Assembly (NCBI RefSeq): GCF_002412335.2 | Contig: NZ_NXIB02000017.1 | Location: 8,267 to 59,412 of the forward strand | From: Tychonema bourrellyi FEM_GT703 | Lineage (GTDB): Bacteria > Cyanobacteriota > Cyanobacteriia > Cyanobacteriales > Microcoleaceae | Reading direction: 5' to 3' | Length of the DNA stretch: 51,146 nt | Shown: positions 1 to 9,538 of the stretch, piece by piece | How positions within the stretch are numbered: the stretch's first letter is position 1 | Layout: each line of letters begins with the position of its first letter | The notes under the pieces: model-generated | What the model saw: the letters and a program-made list of their open reading frames with translations, nothing else | What the model was told of the DNA's origin: nothing | The model's database searches: none | Made by a program: the position numbers and the translations under genes

Positions 1-256
1 CCCCTACTATACATGGGAAACGCCTTGTACGGGCGAATGGCCATTCGCCCCTACTGACGCACCCTACAATACCATTTTAAATGCGTAACAACTTATGGGC
101 GAGGGCGGGTTTATGAGATTGTAGATTATGGGCAATTATTGGTGGTGAACCCGCCCCTACAAAATTTAACATCATATAAGTCCGAATACAGAGAAACCCG
201 GTTTCTATTCAAAACCGGGTTTCCTACTCCTAGCTCAAGGCTATTAGCTTAGCCTA
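1..256. repeat. Intergenic region with dispersed repeat and hairpin downstream of dnaK
   Basis: No gene is seen here. Bases 54-67 read CTGACGCACCCTAC, one end of a repeat family also found near 7679, 9408, 9525, 10649 and 5752. The stretch before it (about 24-53, CCTTGTACGGGCGA and CCATTCGCCCCTAC) recurs at 7693-7770. Bases 193-204 (GAAACCCGGTTT) and 212-223 form a 12-bp inverted repeat with a 7-nt loop, about 30 nt beyond the dnaK stop codon. It could act as a terminator for dnaK, though no clear T-run follows on the minus strand. Confidence 0.6.
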
Positions 257-2155
257 CTATTTGTTGCCTTCAGTGAAGTCGGCATCAATCACGTCATCAC
301 CGCCACCAGTCGGGCCGCCGTCTCCAGGGCCACCAGGGCCGTCAGTTGGGCCGCCAGCTTGTTGGTACAGGCTGCTGCTGACAGCGTAGAATGCTTGCTG
401 CAACTCTGTTGTTAAGGTTTTAATGCGATCGTCATCTTCACTATTAATCGCATCGCGCAAGTCTTTGATCAAGCCTTCAACCTTAGTTTTGTCATCAGCG
501 GGAACTTTATCACCCAATTCTGCCAACTGCTTCTCGATTTGATAGGCTTGAGAGTCAGCTTGGTTTTTGCGATCGATCTTTTCGCGACGTTCCTTATCAG
601 CAGAAGCGTTCGATTCGGCTTCCCGAACCATGCGATCGACTTCATTACTAGGCAAAGTAGAAGCACCAGTAATGCTAATAGATTGCTCTTTACCAGTACC
701 TTTATCCTTAGCAGCTACATTCAAAATACCGTTAGCATCGATATCAAATGTAACTTCAATTTGAGGCACGCCACGAGGGGCTGGTGGAACTCCATCCAAA
801 CGGAAAGTCCCCAAATCCTTGTTGTCATTCGCCATTTCTCGTTCGCCTTGCAAAACGTGAATTTCCACGTTTGTTTGGCCGTCTACAGCAGTCGAGAAAG
901 TTTCCGACTTTTTAGTAGGAATAGTCGTGTTGCGGGGAATGATTTTGGTCATCACGCCGCCCAAGGTTTCGACACCGAGAGATAGCGGAGTAACGTCCAG
1001 CAACAGGATGTCTTTGACTTCGCCTGAGAGCACGCCAGCTTGGATTGCTGCACCGACTGCTACCACTTCATCCGGGTTTACCGTTTGGTTGGGCTCTTTG
1101 CCGAGGATTTTTTTGACCAGTTCTTGCACGGCTGGAATGCGTGTAGAACCACCAACTAAGACAACTTCATTAATTGCAGATTTGTCTAATTTGGCATCGC
1201 GAATCGCGTTTTCTACGGGAATGCGAGAGCGATCGATCAAATCTGAACAAAGTTCTTCAAACTTGGCCCGCGTCAAAGTCATGTCCAAGTGTTTTGGGCC
1301 GTCTTGAGTCGCAGTAATAAACGGCAAGTTGATTTCGGCTTGAGTAACGCTCGAAAGTTCAATCTTGGCTTTTTCTGCTGCTTCTGTTAGGCGTTGCAAT
1401 GCTTGTTTGTCTTTACGGAGGTCAATTCCTTCGGCTCTTTGGAAGTCTCCGGCGATGAAATCAACAATTTTTTTGTCGAAGTCGTCACCACCAAGGTGAG
1501 TGTCTCCAGAAGTTGACAATACTTCAAATACGCCGTCGCCAACTTCCAGAATAGAAACGTCGAAAGTACCGCCACCTAAGTCAAATACCAGGATGGTTTC
1601 GTTGCTCTTTTTGTCTAACCCGTAAGCTAAAGCCGCTGCTGTCGGTTCGTTGATAATCCGCAGCACTTCAATACCGGCAATTTTTCCAGCGTCTTTAGTA
1701 GCTTGGCGCTGGGAGTCGTTGAAGTACGCGGGAACTGTGATCACTGCTTGGGTGACTGTTTCGCCCAGGTATTTGCTGGCGTCTTCTACGAGTTTGCGGA
1801 GGACTTGGGCGGAAATTTCTTCAGGCGCAAATTGCTTGCCGCGGGCGGGACAGTCCAGTTTGAGGCTGTTTCCGACTTTCAGGACTTTGTAGGAAACTTC
1901 TGTGGTTTCGTGGGTTACTTCGTCTACCCGGCGCCCGATGAACCGTTTTACTGAGTAAAAGGTGTTTTCGGCGTTCATCACAGCTTGGCGCTTGGCGATT
2001 TGTCCGACGAGTTGATCGCCATTCTTGGCAAATGCTACTACGGAAGGTGTGGTGCGACCCCCTTCGGCGTTGGCTATGACGGTGGGTTTGCCGCCTTCCA
2101 TTACTGCGACGCAGGAGTTTGTCGTACCTAAGTCAATTCCAACTACTTTTCCCAT
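257..2155 (-). CDS. dnaK: Hsp70 chaperone DnaK (DnaK2-type)
   Basis: An ATP-dependent cytosolic chaperone that binds exposed hydrophobic segments and cycles with DnaJ and GrpE. The 632-residue length is normal. It starts [14 protein letters not shown], the phosphate-1 loop of the actin-like ATPase; [16 protein letters not shown] (about residues 190-205) and [14 protein letters not shown] (about 335) are the further Hsp70 signatures. The substrate-binding domain follows at about 390-505, then the helical lid, a Gly/Pro-rich linker and the acidic end [12 protein letters not shown]. Cyanobacteria carry several dnaK genes; the sequence and length fit the essential DnaK2 class rather than DnaK1 or DnaK3, a call from general family knowledge. 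No grpE or dnaJ lies beside it, and no CIRCE element was noticed upstream. Confidence 0.97.
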   Translation of the reverse strand: MGKVVGIDLGTTNSCVAVMEGGKPTVIANAEGGRTTPSVVAFAKNGDQLVGQIAKRQAVMNAENTFYSVKRFIGRRVDEVTHETTEVSYKVLKVGNSLKLDCPARGKQFAPEEISAQVLRKLVEDASKYLGETVTQAVITVPAYFNDSQRQATKDAGKIAGIEVLRIINEPTAAALAYGLDKKSNETILVFDLGGGTFDVSILEVGDGVFEVLSTSGDTHLGGDDFDKKIVDFIAGDFQRAEGIDLRKDKQALQRLTEAAEKAKIELSSVTQAEINLPFITATQDGPKHLDMTLTRAKFEELCSDLIDRSRIPVENAIRDAKLDKSAINEVVLVGGSTRIPAVQELVKKILGKEPNQTVNPDEVVAVGAAIQAGVLSGEVKDILLLDVTPLSLGVETLGGVMTKIIPRNTTIPTKKSETFSTAVDGQTNVEIHVLQGEREMANDNKDLGTFRLDGVPPAPRGVPQIEVTFDIDANGILNVAAKDKGTGKEQSISITGASTLPSNEVDRMVREAESNASADKERREKIDRKNQADSQAYQIEKQLAELGDKVPADDKTKVEGLIKDLRDAINSEDDDRIKTLTTELQQAFYAVSSSLYQQAGGPTDGPGGPGDGGPTGGGDDVIDADFTEGNK

Positions 2156-2774
2156 AGGGGTGTTCCGGCTCCAATATCTACAAAATTTTGCTTTTCTATC
2201 TGTGTGATAGTCTGGTTATTCAGGACTGCCATTTCACCTGGGGGGGTGTACGGGTAGTGAGTCCAGCTTTAATACAGTCTTCGATAGGGTGATTATCTCT
2301 ATACTGCGGGTGGTTAGACCTTGGGATGAAGGCGTGTTTACCGAACCTGTTAGGGGACGGTTGCATCACATGATGCTTGCACCGCTACAGTTGTTGACTG
2401 CTTTTCTTTACTCTTCCTAATGTACGGCGTTTGCGCGATCGCGGTATTGTGGCAAACCGTATACGTTGTGTTGTGTTTGCCGTCTTTGTGGTATAAATTT
2501 GGTTTGGTTGCGTTCGGGCGATCGCATTTTTGGATATAAAATATAACTAGAAATTATCAATATCGGTAATGGTTTGGGTTTTGAGGAGCGATCGCATTTT
2601 GGTACTTCTCCCGCTGCTAACATAGCTTGGCTAGTATTATTTTAACTCAAAAATAGTCCTAGACGCGCCAGTAGTCAGAAACCGGGTTTTTTACAAAAAT
2701 ACTGCACTTGAGCCTTTAAAGCTGGTAAAAAACCCGGTTTCTCTGGTTTTGATGCGTCAGTTCCTTTCGATTGA
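2156..2774. other. 619-bp intergenic region without a recognised gene
   Basis: This lies upstream of dnaK and downstream of treY, so dnaK regulation must lie in its left part. Short open frames here have no recognisable protein character and contain HIP1-like GCGATCGC sites, so they are not annotated. The right part holds a perfect 18-bp inverted repeat listed separately (2677-2742). A CIRCE-type palindrome was not seen. Confidence 0.6.
2677..2742. repeat. Hairpin repeat of the AGAAACCGGG family, copy B
   Basis: The arm AGAAACCGGGTTTTTTAC (2677-2694) is repeated exactly in inverted form at 2725-2742, with a 30-nt spacer of unrelated sequence. The same arms occur at 17196-17261 and, slightly shorter, at 50104-50169. 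It lies just beyond the treY stop codon and might end treY transcription, but other copies lie where termination is not needed. Confidence 0.85.
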
Positions 2775-5570
2775 CTACTGACTAATCAGCAAAGCCGCAG
2801 GAAAGTAATTCAGAGCTTCACCAATTGCCAGTTGACTGTTACTTTCTACCATCTGATTGGTAATTGCATCTTGCCAAACAGACGGCATTTCATCCGACAA
2901 TTCTAGCTTAGTATCTTGCCAGACTTTTTTGCCGATCGGCATTTCTTCCGGCTTAACGATGCCAGTCAAAAACCGTGGAGCAATGACAATAACTGTAGTA
3001 TCCTCGTAGCTGCGGGCAAAGGCAACAATATTCTCTTTAAATGTACCAACTACTTCCAGTGGCTGATAATTACCTGATTGAAAAACTTGCAGGTATTGTT
3101 TTCTCGCTTCTAGAACTCTCGCAGTCAGAAACAACTTAATTCTAGCATCTTCTCTGGTTGAAATCAACTCCTCAACCAGTTGCAAAATATCAGTTTGAGC
3201 CTGCTGTTTTATCTCCCCTAATACCTTGATACGGCGCTGAAAATCAACCGGACGGCGATTATCTGGATCGACGTGGCTTAAATCCCAAAATTCCGTACCT
3301 TGATAAATATCTGGCACACCAGGGGCTGTGATTTTCAGCAGTGTTTGAGATAAAGAGTTTAAAATTCCGTAATCAGCTACTTTTTTCCAGAAAGGCATGA
3401 AATTTTTGAGGAACTGATTTTGTTCACCAGGTTCGAGAACGTGATCGACAAAAGTCATAAAACCGTTTTCATAGTCGTTATCTGGTCTCAGCCAAGCAGT
3501 GTGAACTTTGGCTTCACGGACGGCTTTAATTACATAATCTTTCATTCTTTGAATAAAGTCAATATTTGCGATTTCCTCAAACGGAAAACTGCCAATTAAG
3601 GTTTGATAAAAGAAGTATTCGTCATTAGTATCGGGAACCATCCGATTTACCAAATTGACTTTTTTTGCAGAATTCAACTCTCTCCAAGACCTGACTTGCT
3701 GTTCCCATTCATCCGGGATTTCTGACAGGACGTTTATGCGAGCTCGCACATCTTCGCCACGTTTGGTATCGTGGGTAGTTGTCGCATTCATTTTGTGAGG
3801 CCAAACTGCTTGCTGATGTTGGTTGAATTCGTGAAAGTCAGCCAGCGATACACCGAATTGACTGGGGTTTCCTCCCACTTCGTTGAGAGATAAAAGTCTG
3901 TAGTAGACGTATAAAAGCGTGTCTTCAATGCCTTTTGCCATCAAAGGGCCTGTCAATTGCTGGAGTTTCATCACGAAGTGTCTACGTTGCTCTTTTTGTT
4001 CGGCTGTCAATATTTCTTCTGCTTCCAGCAACAGCACTGTTTGGATAAAATTAAGTTCTTTTAGCAGTAATGGTACTTGTTCTTTGGCTTTGGCGATCGC
4101 ATATTTGACGTAAGTGCGATCGGACTCTCTCAAGCCTTCTTGATTAATGTAAGTTCGATACACTGGAAAAATCGTCAAAATTGCGGCTAATGCTTTTTCT
4201 AAGCCGTGGCGAGTAAAGTCATTTCCCTGGCGAGATTGACCAGATATATTTTTCAAAAGTTGAGCTAAATTGTCTACATCTCCCGCCAAATTCTTCTCAA
4301 GAATTAGCCTCTTTTTATCTATAAACAACTGTTCATAGGGAACATTCAGACGAGTAAATCTGTGATAGATTTCGCTAAATTGCTGTTCGCGATCGCACCG
4401 ACAAAAAATACCATTTACATAATTCAAAAAGTCGTAACCACTCGTTCCCTCAATCGGCCAATATGACGGCAAATCTTCTTTGTGTTCAAGAATTTTTTCA
4501 ACCGTGATGTAAATATCTCCGATTTGATGCCTAAGCCGTTTTAAATATTCTGTGGGATCGTAAAGTCCGTCGATATGGTCAATCCTCAATCCGGTAATTT
4601 TCCCCTCTTCAATTAACTCGAATATCAGAGCATGATTTTTATGAAAAACTTTGATATCTTCGACTTTTACGGAAATTAGTTCGTTGACAGTAAAAAATCT
4701 GCGGTAGTTAATTTCTTCTGCACCAACTTTCCAAAAAGCCAGACGGTAAAACTGCTCGGAAAGCAAATCATCTAGTAGGTTGAAGCTTTCAGAATTGCCC
4801 TTTTCTCCGTTGAAAAAGTTGATATTTTCATCGATAAATTCCTGAACCATCGGATTTTGATTGTAGAGTTCCCACAGCAGTGCTTTAACAAAGGCTATCT
4901 GATCGTATCTTTCTTGGCCTTTGGTTTCTGAAGGAGTATTTTTGATGAGATAAAGAATCCCCAAAAATTTGACAAAATCAGGATGCCGCCTCCCTAATTC
5001 CCTGCCCAAATATCCTAAATTATTACTAATAAACTTTGCGTAGGATTCGATTTTGACTGGCAATTTTAAGCCGTAGTAATTGATGCTCAATCCAATGTCA
5101 CTGTATTTGAGTTGAATCTCGCCATTTTCCAGACATTCTCCGTAAAAATTGCCCAGTAGCGGAGCCAGCACTCGACCTCTGAGATGTTCGTAACCGTGAT
5201 CCCATTCAATATCAAAGTAATCAAAATAGTCGGAATCTGGCCCGTGTTCCAATACATCTAAGAGCAACAAGTTTTGAGTGTCGTAAGCCATATGGTTGGG
5301 GACAATATCTTGTAACCATCCCATTTTTTTGTTCTGGATTTCGTCTGTGAGTGCTTCAAAGTTTTCGGAAGTTCCCAATTCTGGATTGAGCTGATTTGAG
5401 TCAACTACATCGTAGCCGTGACTGCTGCCTTTTCGGGCTTTAAATATCGGTGAAGCGTACAAATCCGTAATACCTAAGTCTTTGAGATAGCTAATGATTT
5501 GTCTGGCGGCTTCAAAGTTAAAACCTGTATGAAATTGAATCCGATAAGTTGCTGTGGGAATTCGCATCAT
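2775..5570 (-). CDS. treY: Malto-oligosyltrehalose synthase TreY (GH13)
   Basis: It isomerises the reducing-end alpha-1,4 bond of a maltodextrin to alpha,alpha-1,1, making maltooligosyl trehalose, the first step of the TreY-TreZ route from glycogen to trehalose. The protein has 931 residues, normal for the family. It opens with the TreY signature IPTATYRIQFHTGFNF and SPIFKARKGSSHGYDVVD. GLRIDHIDGLYDP carries the GH13 nucleophile Asp; EKILEHKEDLP the probable acid/base Glu; TTTHDTKRGEDVRARI the third carboxylate region. It lies 204 bp downstream of treZ on the same strand, so the two are probably co-transcribed, although a nested repeat separates them. TreX is not in the window. Confidence 0.95.
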   Translation of the reverse strand: MMRIPTATYRIQFHTGFNFEAARQIISYLKDLGITDLYASPIFKARKGSSHGYDVVDSNQLNPELGTSENFEALTDEIQNKKMGWLQDIVPNHMAYDTQNLLLLDVLEHGPDSDYFDYFDIEWDHGYEHLRGRVLAPLLGNFYGECLENGEIQLKYSDIGLSINYYGLKLPVKIESYAKFISNNLGYLGRELGRRHPDFVKFLGILYLIKNTPSETKGQERYDQIAFVKALLWELYNQNPMVQEFIDENINFFNGEKGNSESFNLLDDLLSEQFYRLAFWKVGAEEINYRRFFTVNELISVKVEDIKVFHKNHALIFELIEEGKITGLRIDHIDGLYDPTEYLKRLRHQIGDIYITVEKILEHKEDLPSYWPIEGTSGYDFLNYVNGIFCRCDREQQFSEIYHRFTRLNVPYEQLFIDKKRLILEKNLAGDVDNLAQLLKNISGQSRQGNDFTRHGLEKALAAILTIFPVYRTYINQEGLRESDRTYVKYAIAKAKEQVPLLLKELNFIQTVLLLEAEEILTAEQKEQRRHFVMKLQQLTGPLMAKGIEDTLLYVYYRLLSLNEVGGNPSQFGVSLADFHEFNQHQQAVWPHKMNATTTHDTKRGEDVRARINVLSEIPDEWEQQVRSWRELNSAKKVNLVNRMVPDTNDEYFFYQTLIGSFPFEEIANIDFIQRMKDYVIKAVREAKVHTAWLRPDNDYENGFMTFVDHVLEPGEQNQFLKNFMPFWKKVADYGILNSLSQTLLKITAPGVPDIYQGTEFWDLSHVDPDNRRPVDFQRRIKVLGEIKQQAQTDILQLVEELISTREDARIKLFLTARVLEARKQYLQVFQSGNYQPLEVVGTFKENIVAFARSYEDTTVIVIAPRFLTGIVKPEEMPIGKKVWQDTKLELSDEMPSVWQDAITNQMVESNSQLAIGEALNYFPAALLISQ

Positions 5571-5774
5571 ATTAATTTTACTCCTGGTTAGTTTGGCTGG
5601 TTTCTCTTTTTTGTATCGAAGTCTAAATCCCAGTAGGGCGTGTTTTCTATTCCCAGAATTGCCTTAAATTGTAGGTTGGGTTGAGGAACGAAACCCAACA
5701 TTTTTCGTATATTTGTTGGGTTTCGCTACGCTTAACCCAACCTACTGGAAACTGACGCACCCTACTCATAGTTT
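5571..5774. repeat. Nested palindromic repeats between treZ and treY
   Basis: Bases 5672-5744 begin GTAGGTTGGGTTGAGG and end AACCCAACCTAC, forming a long imperfect inverted repeat whose inner parts also pair (GAAACCCAACA with TGTTGGGTTTC). Partial members of another family flank it: CAGTAGGGCGTG at about 5632 and CTGACGCACCCTAC at about 5752-5765. The GTAGGTTGGG family recurs at 45514-45684. The second element appears to sit inside the first. Confidence 0.75.
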
Positions 5775-7601
5775 TCAGTATGATAATTCATAGAGTGCAA
5801 AACTCTGCGGTTTGACGGTCAATTCTTGCTGTGAAGTTATCTTTTCTGGCAAGGTTGAACCTGCACCCATCCATTTTACATCAGCAGAGTCTAAAATCTT
5901 TTTCCAGTTGCCTTGGGGAAGTGCAACGGTAAAAGCGACCTGTTGTTTGTTGAAGTTTAAAATGCAGAATATCTGACTGTCATCTGTCCAGCGACGTAGA
6001 AATAAGATTTTTTCTGCTTCGATGCTGGACACTTCTAGGCTGGTTTTATCCAGTTTTTTGAGGGCGGGTATTGTGCGCCGCAGTTTAATTAAATGTTGGT
6101 GCCATTCCCAGAGGATTTTGTGTTTGCCTGCTGTTGGTTTTTCCCAGTTTAATTTGCACTTTTGGAAACTGTCTGGACTCTGGGGGTCTTGAAACTCGCC
6201 TCTGCCTTCAAAGACTTTAAATTCTTGTTGTTTGTCTTTGCGGATAGCTTCTATTAAGTTTTTGTCTGAGTGGGAAACGAAGTACAAAAATGGTGCTTCT
6301 TCTCCGTATTCTTCTCCCATAAATAGGAAGGGAATGTAGGGAGAAATTAAGACAGTGGCTGCGGCAAGTTTGAGTGCTTCAAAGTCTACTATTTTTGAGA
6401 GTCTGTCTCCCAAAATGCGGTTGCCTATTTGGTCGTGGGTTTGGGAAAATACGACAAATTGATGGGCTGGTTGATCCTTGGCGGAATTGCCGTGTTTTCG
6501 CTTTCTGTGGGGGGCGTATTGGCCGGAGTAAACAAAGCTTTCTTTGAAGGCTTTTTCTAAGTGTTCGCATTTGCCGAAGTCTTGGTAGTATCGGTCATTT
6601 TCTCCGGTGAGCAAGGTGTGTAGTGCGTGGTGAAAATCGTCGCACCACTGCGCGTCTAGTCCGAAGCCTCCTAGTTCTTTTGGTCGCAAAACGCGGACAT
6701 CATTTAAGTCACTTTCTGCGATTAAATATAGTTGTCTACCTAGTTGTTGAGAAAGGTCGGTAGTTGCATCGCTTAGTTCTTGCAAAAATGGTCTGGCACT
6801 TACTTCAAATATTGCTTGAATTGCGTCGATTCTCAGACCGTCGATGTGATAGTCTCGAAACCAGTATAGGGCGTTTTCTATAAAATAGTTGCGGACACCA
6901 TCACTATATGCGTCGTCGAAGTTGAGGGGGTCTCCCCAAATTGAGCCGTATTTTGATGTAAAGTAGGGGCCGAAGTCACTGAGATAATTTCCTTCGGGGC
7001 CGAGGTGGTTGAAAACTACATCAAGAATTACTGAGATGCCTTGTTTGTGGCAGGCGTTAATGAGTTTTTTGAATCCTTCGGGGCCGCCGTAGGAGTTCTG
7101 GACGGCGTAGGGATATACGCCGTCGTAGCCCCAGTTTCGGTCGCCGGGAAATTGGGCAACGGGCATGATTTCTATGGCGTTGATTCCCAGTTCTTTTAGT
7201 TTGTTTAGTTGGGGAATTATTGCTTCAAATGTTCCTGATTGGGTAAAGGTTCCGACGTGTAATTCGTAGATAATCGTTTCTGCTAGTGGTATGCTTTGCC
7301 AGTCTGTGTCTGTCCAGGTAAAGGCATTTTCATCTATTACTTGTGAAGGGCAGTGTACGCCTTGGGGTTGATATTTTGAGGCTGGATCTGGTCGATCGAT
7401 TTTTGCTTCTAGTTGGTAGGTGTAAAGGGTTCCGGGTGGGATGTCTATAGCTGTGGTTTGCCAATAACCATCGGCGGATTTTTGCATGGGGATTAGGCGT
7501 TTGTCTGGGGAAACAAGTTGGAGTGCTACTTGGGTGAGGGTGGGGGCCCAAACGGTAAATTCACATTGGTTGTTGCCGAGGTAGTTTGCTCCTATCTTCA
7601 C
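5775..7601 (-). CDS. treZ: Malto-oligosyltrehalose trehalohydrolase TreZ (GH13)
   Basis: It hydrolyses maltooligosyl trehalose to release trehalose and a shortened maltodextrin. The 608-residue protein has an N-terminal CBM48-like beta domain (about residues 1-95, FTVWAPTLTQVALQL), then the GH13 barrel. Conserved regions seen are VILDVVFNHLGPEGNYL, GLRIDAIQAI (nucleophile Asp), LYLIAESDLND (acid/base Glu) and FSQTHDQIGNRILGDRL (third carboxylate). Overall sequence and the TreY neighbour favour TreZ over a branching enzyme. It is the upstream gene of the pair. Trehalose made this way supports desiccation and salt tolerance in cyanobacteria (established role of the pathway). Confidence 0.95.
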   Translation of the reverse strand: MKIGANYLGNNQCEFTVWAPTLTQVALQLVSPDKRLIPMQKSADGYWQTTAIDIPPGTLYTYQLEAKIDRPDPASKYQPQGVHCPSQVIDENAFTWTDTDWQSIPLAETIIYELHVGTFTQSGTFEAIIPQLNKLKELGINAIEIMPVAQFPGDRNWGYDGVYPYAVQNSYGGPEGFKKLINACHKQGISVILDVVFNHLGPEGNYLSDFGPYFTSKYGSIWGDPLNFDDAYSDGVRNYFIENALYWFRDYHIDGLRIDAIQAIFEVSARPFLQELSDATTDLSQQLGRQLYLIAESDLNDVRVLRPKELGGFGLDAQWCDDFHHALHTLLTGENDRYYQDFGKCEHLEKAFKESFVYSGQYAPHRKRKHGNSAKDQPAHQFVVFSQTHDQIGNRILGDRLSKIVDFEALKLAAATVLISPYIPFLFMGEEYGEEAPFLYFVSHSDKNLIEAIRKDKQQEFKVFEGRGEFQDPQSPDSFQKCKLNWEKPTAGKHKILWEWHQHLIKLRRTIPALKKLDKTSLEVSSIEAEKILFLRRWTDDSQIFCILNFNKQQVAFTVALPQGNWKKILDSADVKWMGAGSTLPEKITSQQELTVKPQSFALYELSY

Positions 7602-7979
7602 TTTGAGTTGTTCTCCTTATAAAATAGGTTGGCGGTAAGCTGTTCTCCATTTAAACCAGTAAACCAGTAACGAGGCTAGTAGGGTGCGTCAGCCTTGTAC
7701 GGGCTAAAAGAGCCATTCGCCCCTACTGAAACGGAAAACCTTGTACGGGCTCTCTTGCCATTCGCCCCTACGCACCCTACGCCCTAAGTTTAAATGCCGA
7801 ACAGCTTATGACTGGAAATGGTATTTTGGGAATAGGTCTGTTGAGTGCCGATCGCCAAAAAGCCGATTTTAAAAGTAATATCATTTAAAAAAGTAACGGA
7901 CAACTAACTTTAGACAGAGTAAGAGGTAGAATTGTCGCAAAGAGTCAAAATTCGCGATCGCCTGTTTTTAAATTAGAGC
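7602..7979. repeat. Intergenic repeats upstream of treZ
   Basis: Bases 7679-7692 (GTAGGGTGCGTCAG) and 7769-7780 (TACGCACCCTAC) bracket two copies of a CCTTGTACGGGCT...GCCATTCGCCCCTAC unit, the family seen at 24-67. The rest (7781-7979) shows no recognised gene. The treZ promoter must lie in this region or its left flank, but no convincing hexamers were found. Confidence 0.6.
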
Positions 7980-8200
7980 ATGAATCTGCACGAGTCCGAT
8001 CGCGCCTATCCACTTTATACCAACCGTTGGGCCGACGGGACGATCTGCACTGCACAAGCTTGGACAGTGGCTGAGGTGCTGCGGGCTTGGTTGTTAGTCC
8101 TCTTGAGAGCGTTCCACGGAGGCCCAGCACCCGTTATGGATGAAAGAAACTCTTTCTCCCCTTCTCCCCTCTCCTCTTCTCCCCTGCGAGTTTCTTAGGA
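7980..8200 (+). ncRNA. Candidate structured non-coding RNA upstream of glk (unrecognised)
   Basis: The region is richer in G+C than its flanks and folds on paper. CACTG...CAGTG makes a small hairpin near 8048-8073. GGTGCTG-C-GGGC near 8077-8088 pairs with GCCCAGCACC near 8122-8132, giving a stem with one bulge. ATCCA near 8009 pairs with TGGAT near 8136. A pyrimidine-rich tract follows, bounded by AAGAAACTC (about 8147) and GAGTTTCTT (about 8188). Open frames across it read like non-coding DNA. No known RNA family (6S, tmRNA, RNase P, SRP, Yfr) could be matched, so it may equally be repeat-derived DNA or a long glk leader. Confidence 0.3.
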
Positions 8201-8332
8201 GGACTTTCGCTATTAGACAGGGAATTCATTCCCTGGCGGGCTTTCGGCTTAAGTTGACACCAATGGGCTCTTGGAGTGTCCTCTATATCATTCCTACCCA
8301 ACCTAAAAAAGTATTAGTTTAATCGGAGATTT

Positions 8333-9373
8333 ATGGCATTATTATTAGCGGGTGACATTGGCGGAACTAAGACCATTTTGCGCTTAGTGGAAAGGACTGT
8401 TGAGGGTGAAATGAATTCACTCTACGAGTTTCGCTATCCCAGCGGGGAATTTCCCGATTTAGTGCCAATGGTGCAGCAATTTTTGACAGCAACTGCTGTT
8501 AAACTAGACTTTGCACCATTGCCTGAAAAAGCTTGTTTTGCGATCGCAGGGCCGGTGGTCAACAATACTGCAAAACTGACTAATTTGTCTTGGCGGCTGG
8601 ATGCGAAGCGTTTGGAACAGGAATTAGGAATATCGCACGTTAGTTTAATTAATGATTTTGTCGCTGTTGGCTACGGTGTGTGCGGTTTGGATGCGACAGA
8701 TTTGCATACTTTACAAGTGGGAAAACCACGAGAAGAAGCTCCGATTGCTGTGATTGGCGCGGGTACTGGTTTAGGATATTGTTTTGCCATTCCTGAAGCT
8801 AATGGAGTGAAAGTTTTTGCTTCCGAGGGCGGACATGGTGACTTTGCACCGCGATCGGAGTTAGAATTTCAATTGCAGAAATATCTGTTAGCCAAACATG
8901 ATATTGCCAGAATATCGATCGAACGAGTCGTGTCGGGACAGGGAATTGTGGCAATTTACCAGTTTTTGCGGGACACAAAATTTGCGCCGGAATCAGCAGA
9001 GGTAGGAGAAATTATCAAACAATGGGAGTCAGAAGTCGGGAAAACTGAAAAGACTGTTGATCCGGGGGCGACGATTGCGATGGCTGCACTCAAAAAGTGC
9101 GATCGGCTTTCGGAACAAACCATGCAAATATTTGTAGAAGCTTACGGCGCTGTGGCCGGAAATATGGCTGTCACACTTTTACCTTACAGCGGTTTGTACA
9201 TAGCTGGTGGTATTGCTGCTAAGATTTTGCCACTGATTCAAGAAGGCAGTTTTATGCGGGCTTTTACCCACAAAGGGCGGATGGATTCGCTATTAGAAAT
9301 GATTCCGGTTCATGTTGTCTTGAATGATAATGTAGGGTTAATTGGAGCGGCGGTTTGTGCGATCGGTCTTTAG
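8333..9373 (+). CDS. glk: Glucokinase (ROK-unrelated bacterial Glk family)
   Basis: It phosphorylates glucose to glucose-6-phosphate with ATP in the cytosol. The 346-residue protein begins MALLLAGDIGGTKTILRL, the phosphate-binding loop of the hexokinase/actin fold. CFAIAGPVVNN, LINDFVAVGYGV (catalytic Asp), VIGAGTGLGYCF and YIAGGIAAKILP are Glk signatures. GGAG lies 7 nt before the ATG. It lies next to, but divergent from, the trehalose genes; feeding glucose from trehalose or glycogen breakdown into metabolism would be a sensible link, but this is inference from position only. Its 3' end converges on the EVE-domain gene across a repeat. Confidence 0.95.
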   Translation: MALLLAGDIGGTKTILRLVERTVEGEMNSLYEFRYPSGEFPDLVPMVQQFLTATAVKLDFAPLPEKACFAIAGPVVNNTAKLTNLSWRLDAKRLEQELGISHVSLINDFVAVGYGVCGLDATDLHTLQVGKPREEAPIAVIGAGTGLGYCFAIPEANGVKVFASEGGHGDFAPRSELEFQLQKYLLAKHDIARISIERVVSGQGIVAIYQFLRDTKFAPESAEVGEIIKQWESEVGKTEKTVDPGATIAMAALKKCDRLSEQTMQIFVEAYGAVAGNMAVTLLPYSGLYIAGGIAAKILPLIQEGSFMRAFTHKGRMDSLLEMIPVHVVLNDNVGLIGAAVCAIGL

Positions 9374-9407
9374 GGGATTGGATCAACCCTCATTGTTAAT
9401 TATTGCA

Positions 9408-9538
9408 GTAGGGTGCGTCAGATTTAAGATTCTAAAAAAGCACGGAAAATCTGATTCTGACGCACCGATTATTGCGCGGTGCGTCAGTTGCGTTCTTGTT
9501 AGTTTGTCGCGCAGATATTGCTAGCTGACGCACCCTAC
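9408..9538. repeat. Double inverted repeat of the GTAGGGTGCGTCAG family between glk and the EVE gene
   Basis: Left end GTAGGGTGCGTCAG is at 9408-9421 and right end CTGACGCACCCTAC at 9525-9538, an exact 14-bp inverted repeat. Inside, CTGACGCACCG (9457-9467) and CGGTGCGTCAG (9477-9487) form a second palindrome, so the element can be read as two hairpins in tandem. It occupies nearly all the space between the convergent stop codons, and the EVE gene's TAG stop (9535-9537) lies within its right end. It could serve as a bidirectional terminator. Confidence 0.85.

Noticed and set aside
539-2207. Open frames on the opposite strand of dnaK
   Set aside because: They are shadows of the strongly biased dnaK reading frame and have no protein family features.
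2156-2400. CIRCE/HrcA operator in front of dnaK
   Set aside because: No TTAGCACTC-N9-GAGTGCTAA-like palindrome was found.
7980-8322. Short plus-strand open frames before glk as protein genes
   Set aside because: Low-complexity Ser/Pro-rich translation from a pyrimidine tract, no ribosome-binding site; treated as a possible RNA region instead.
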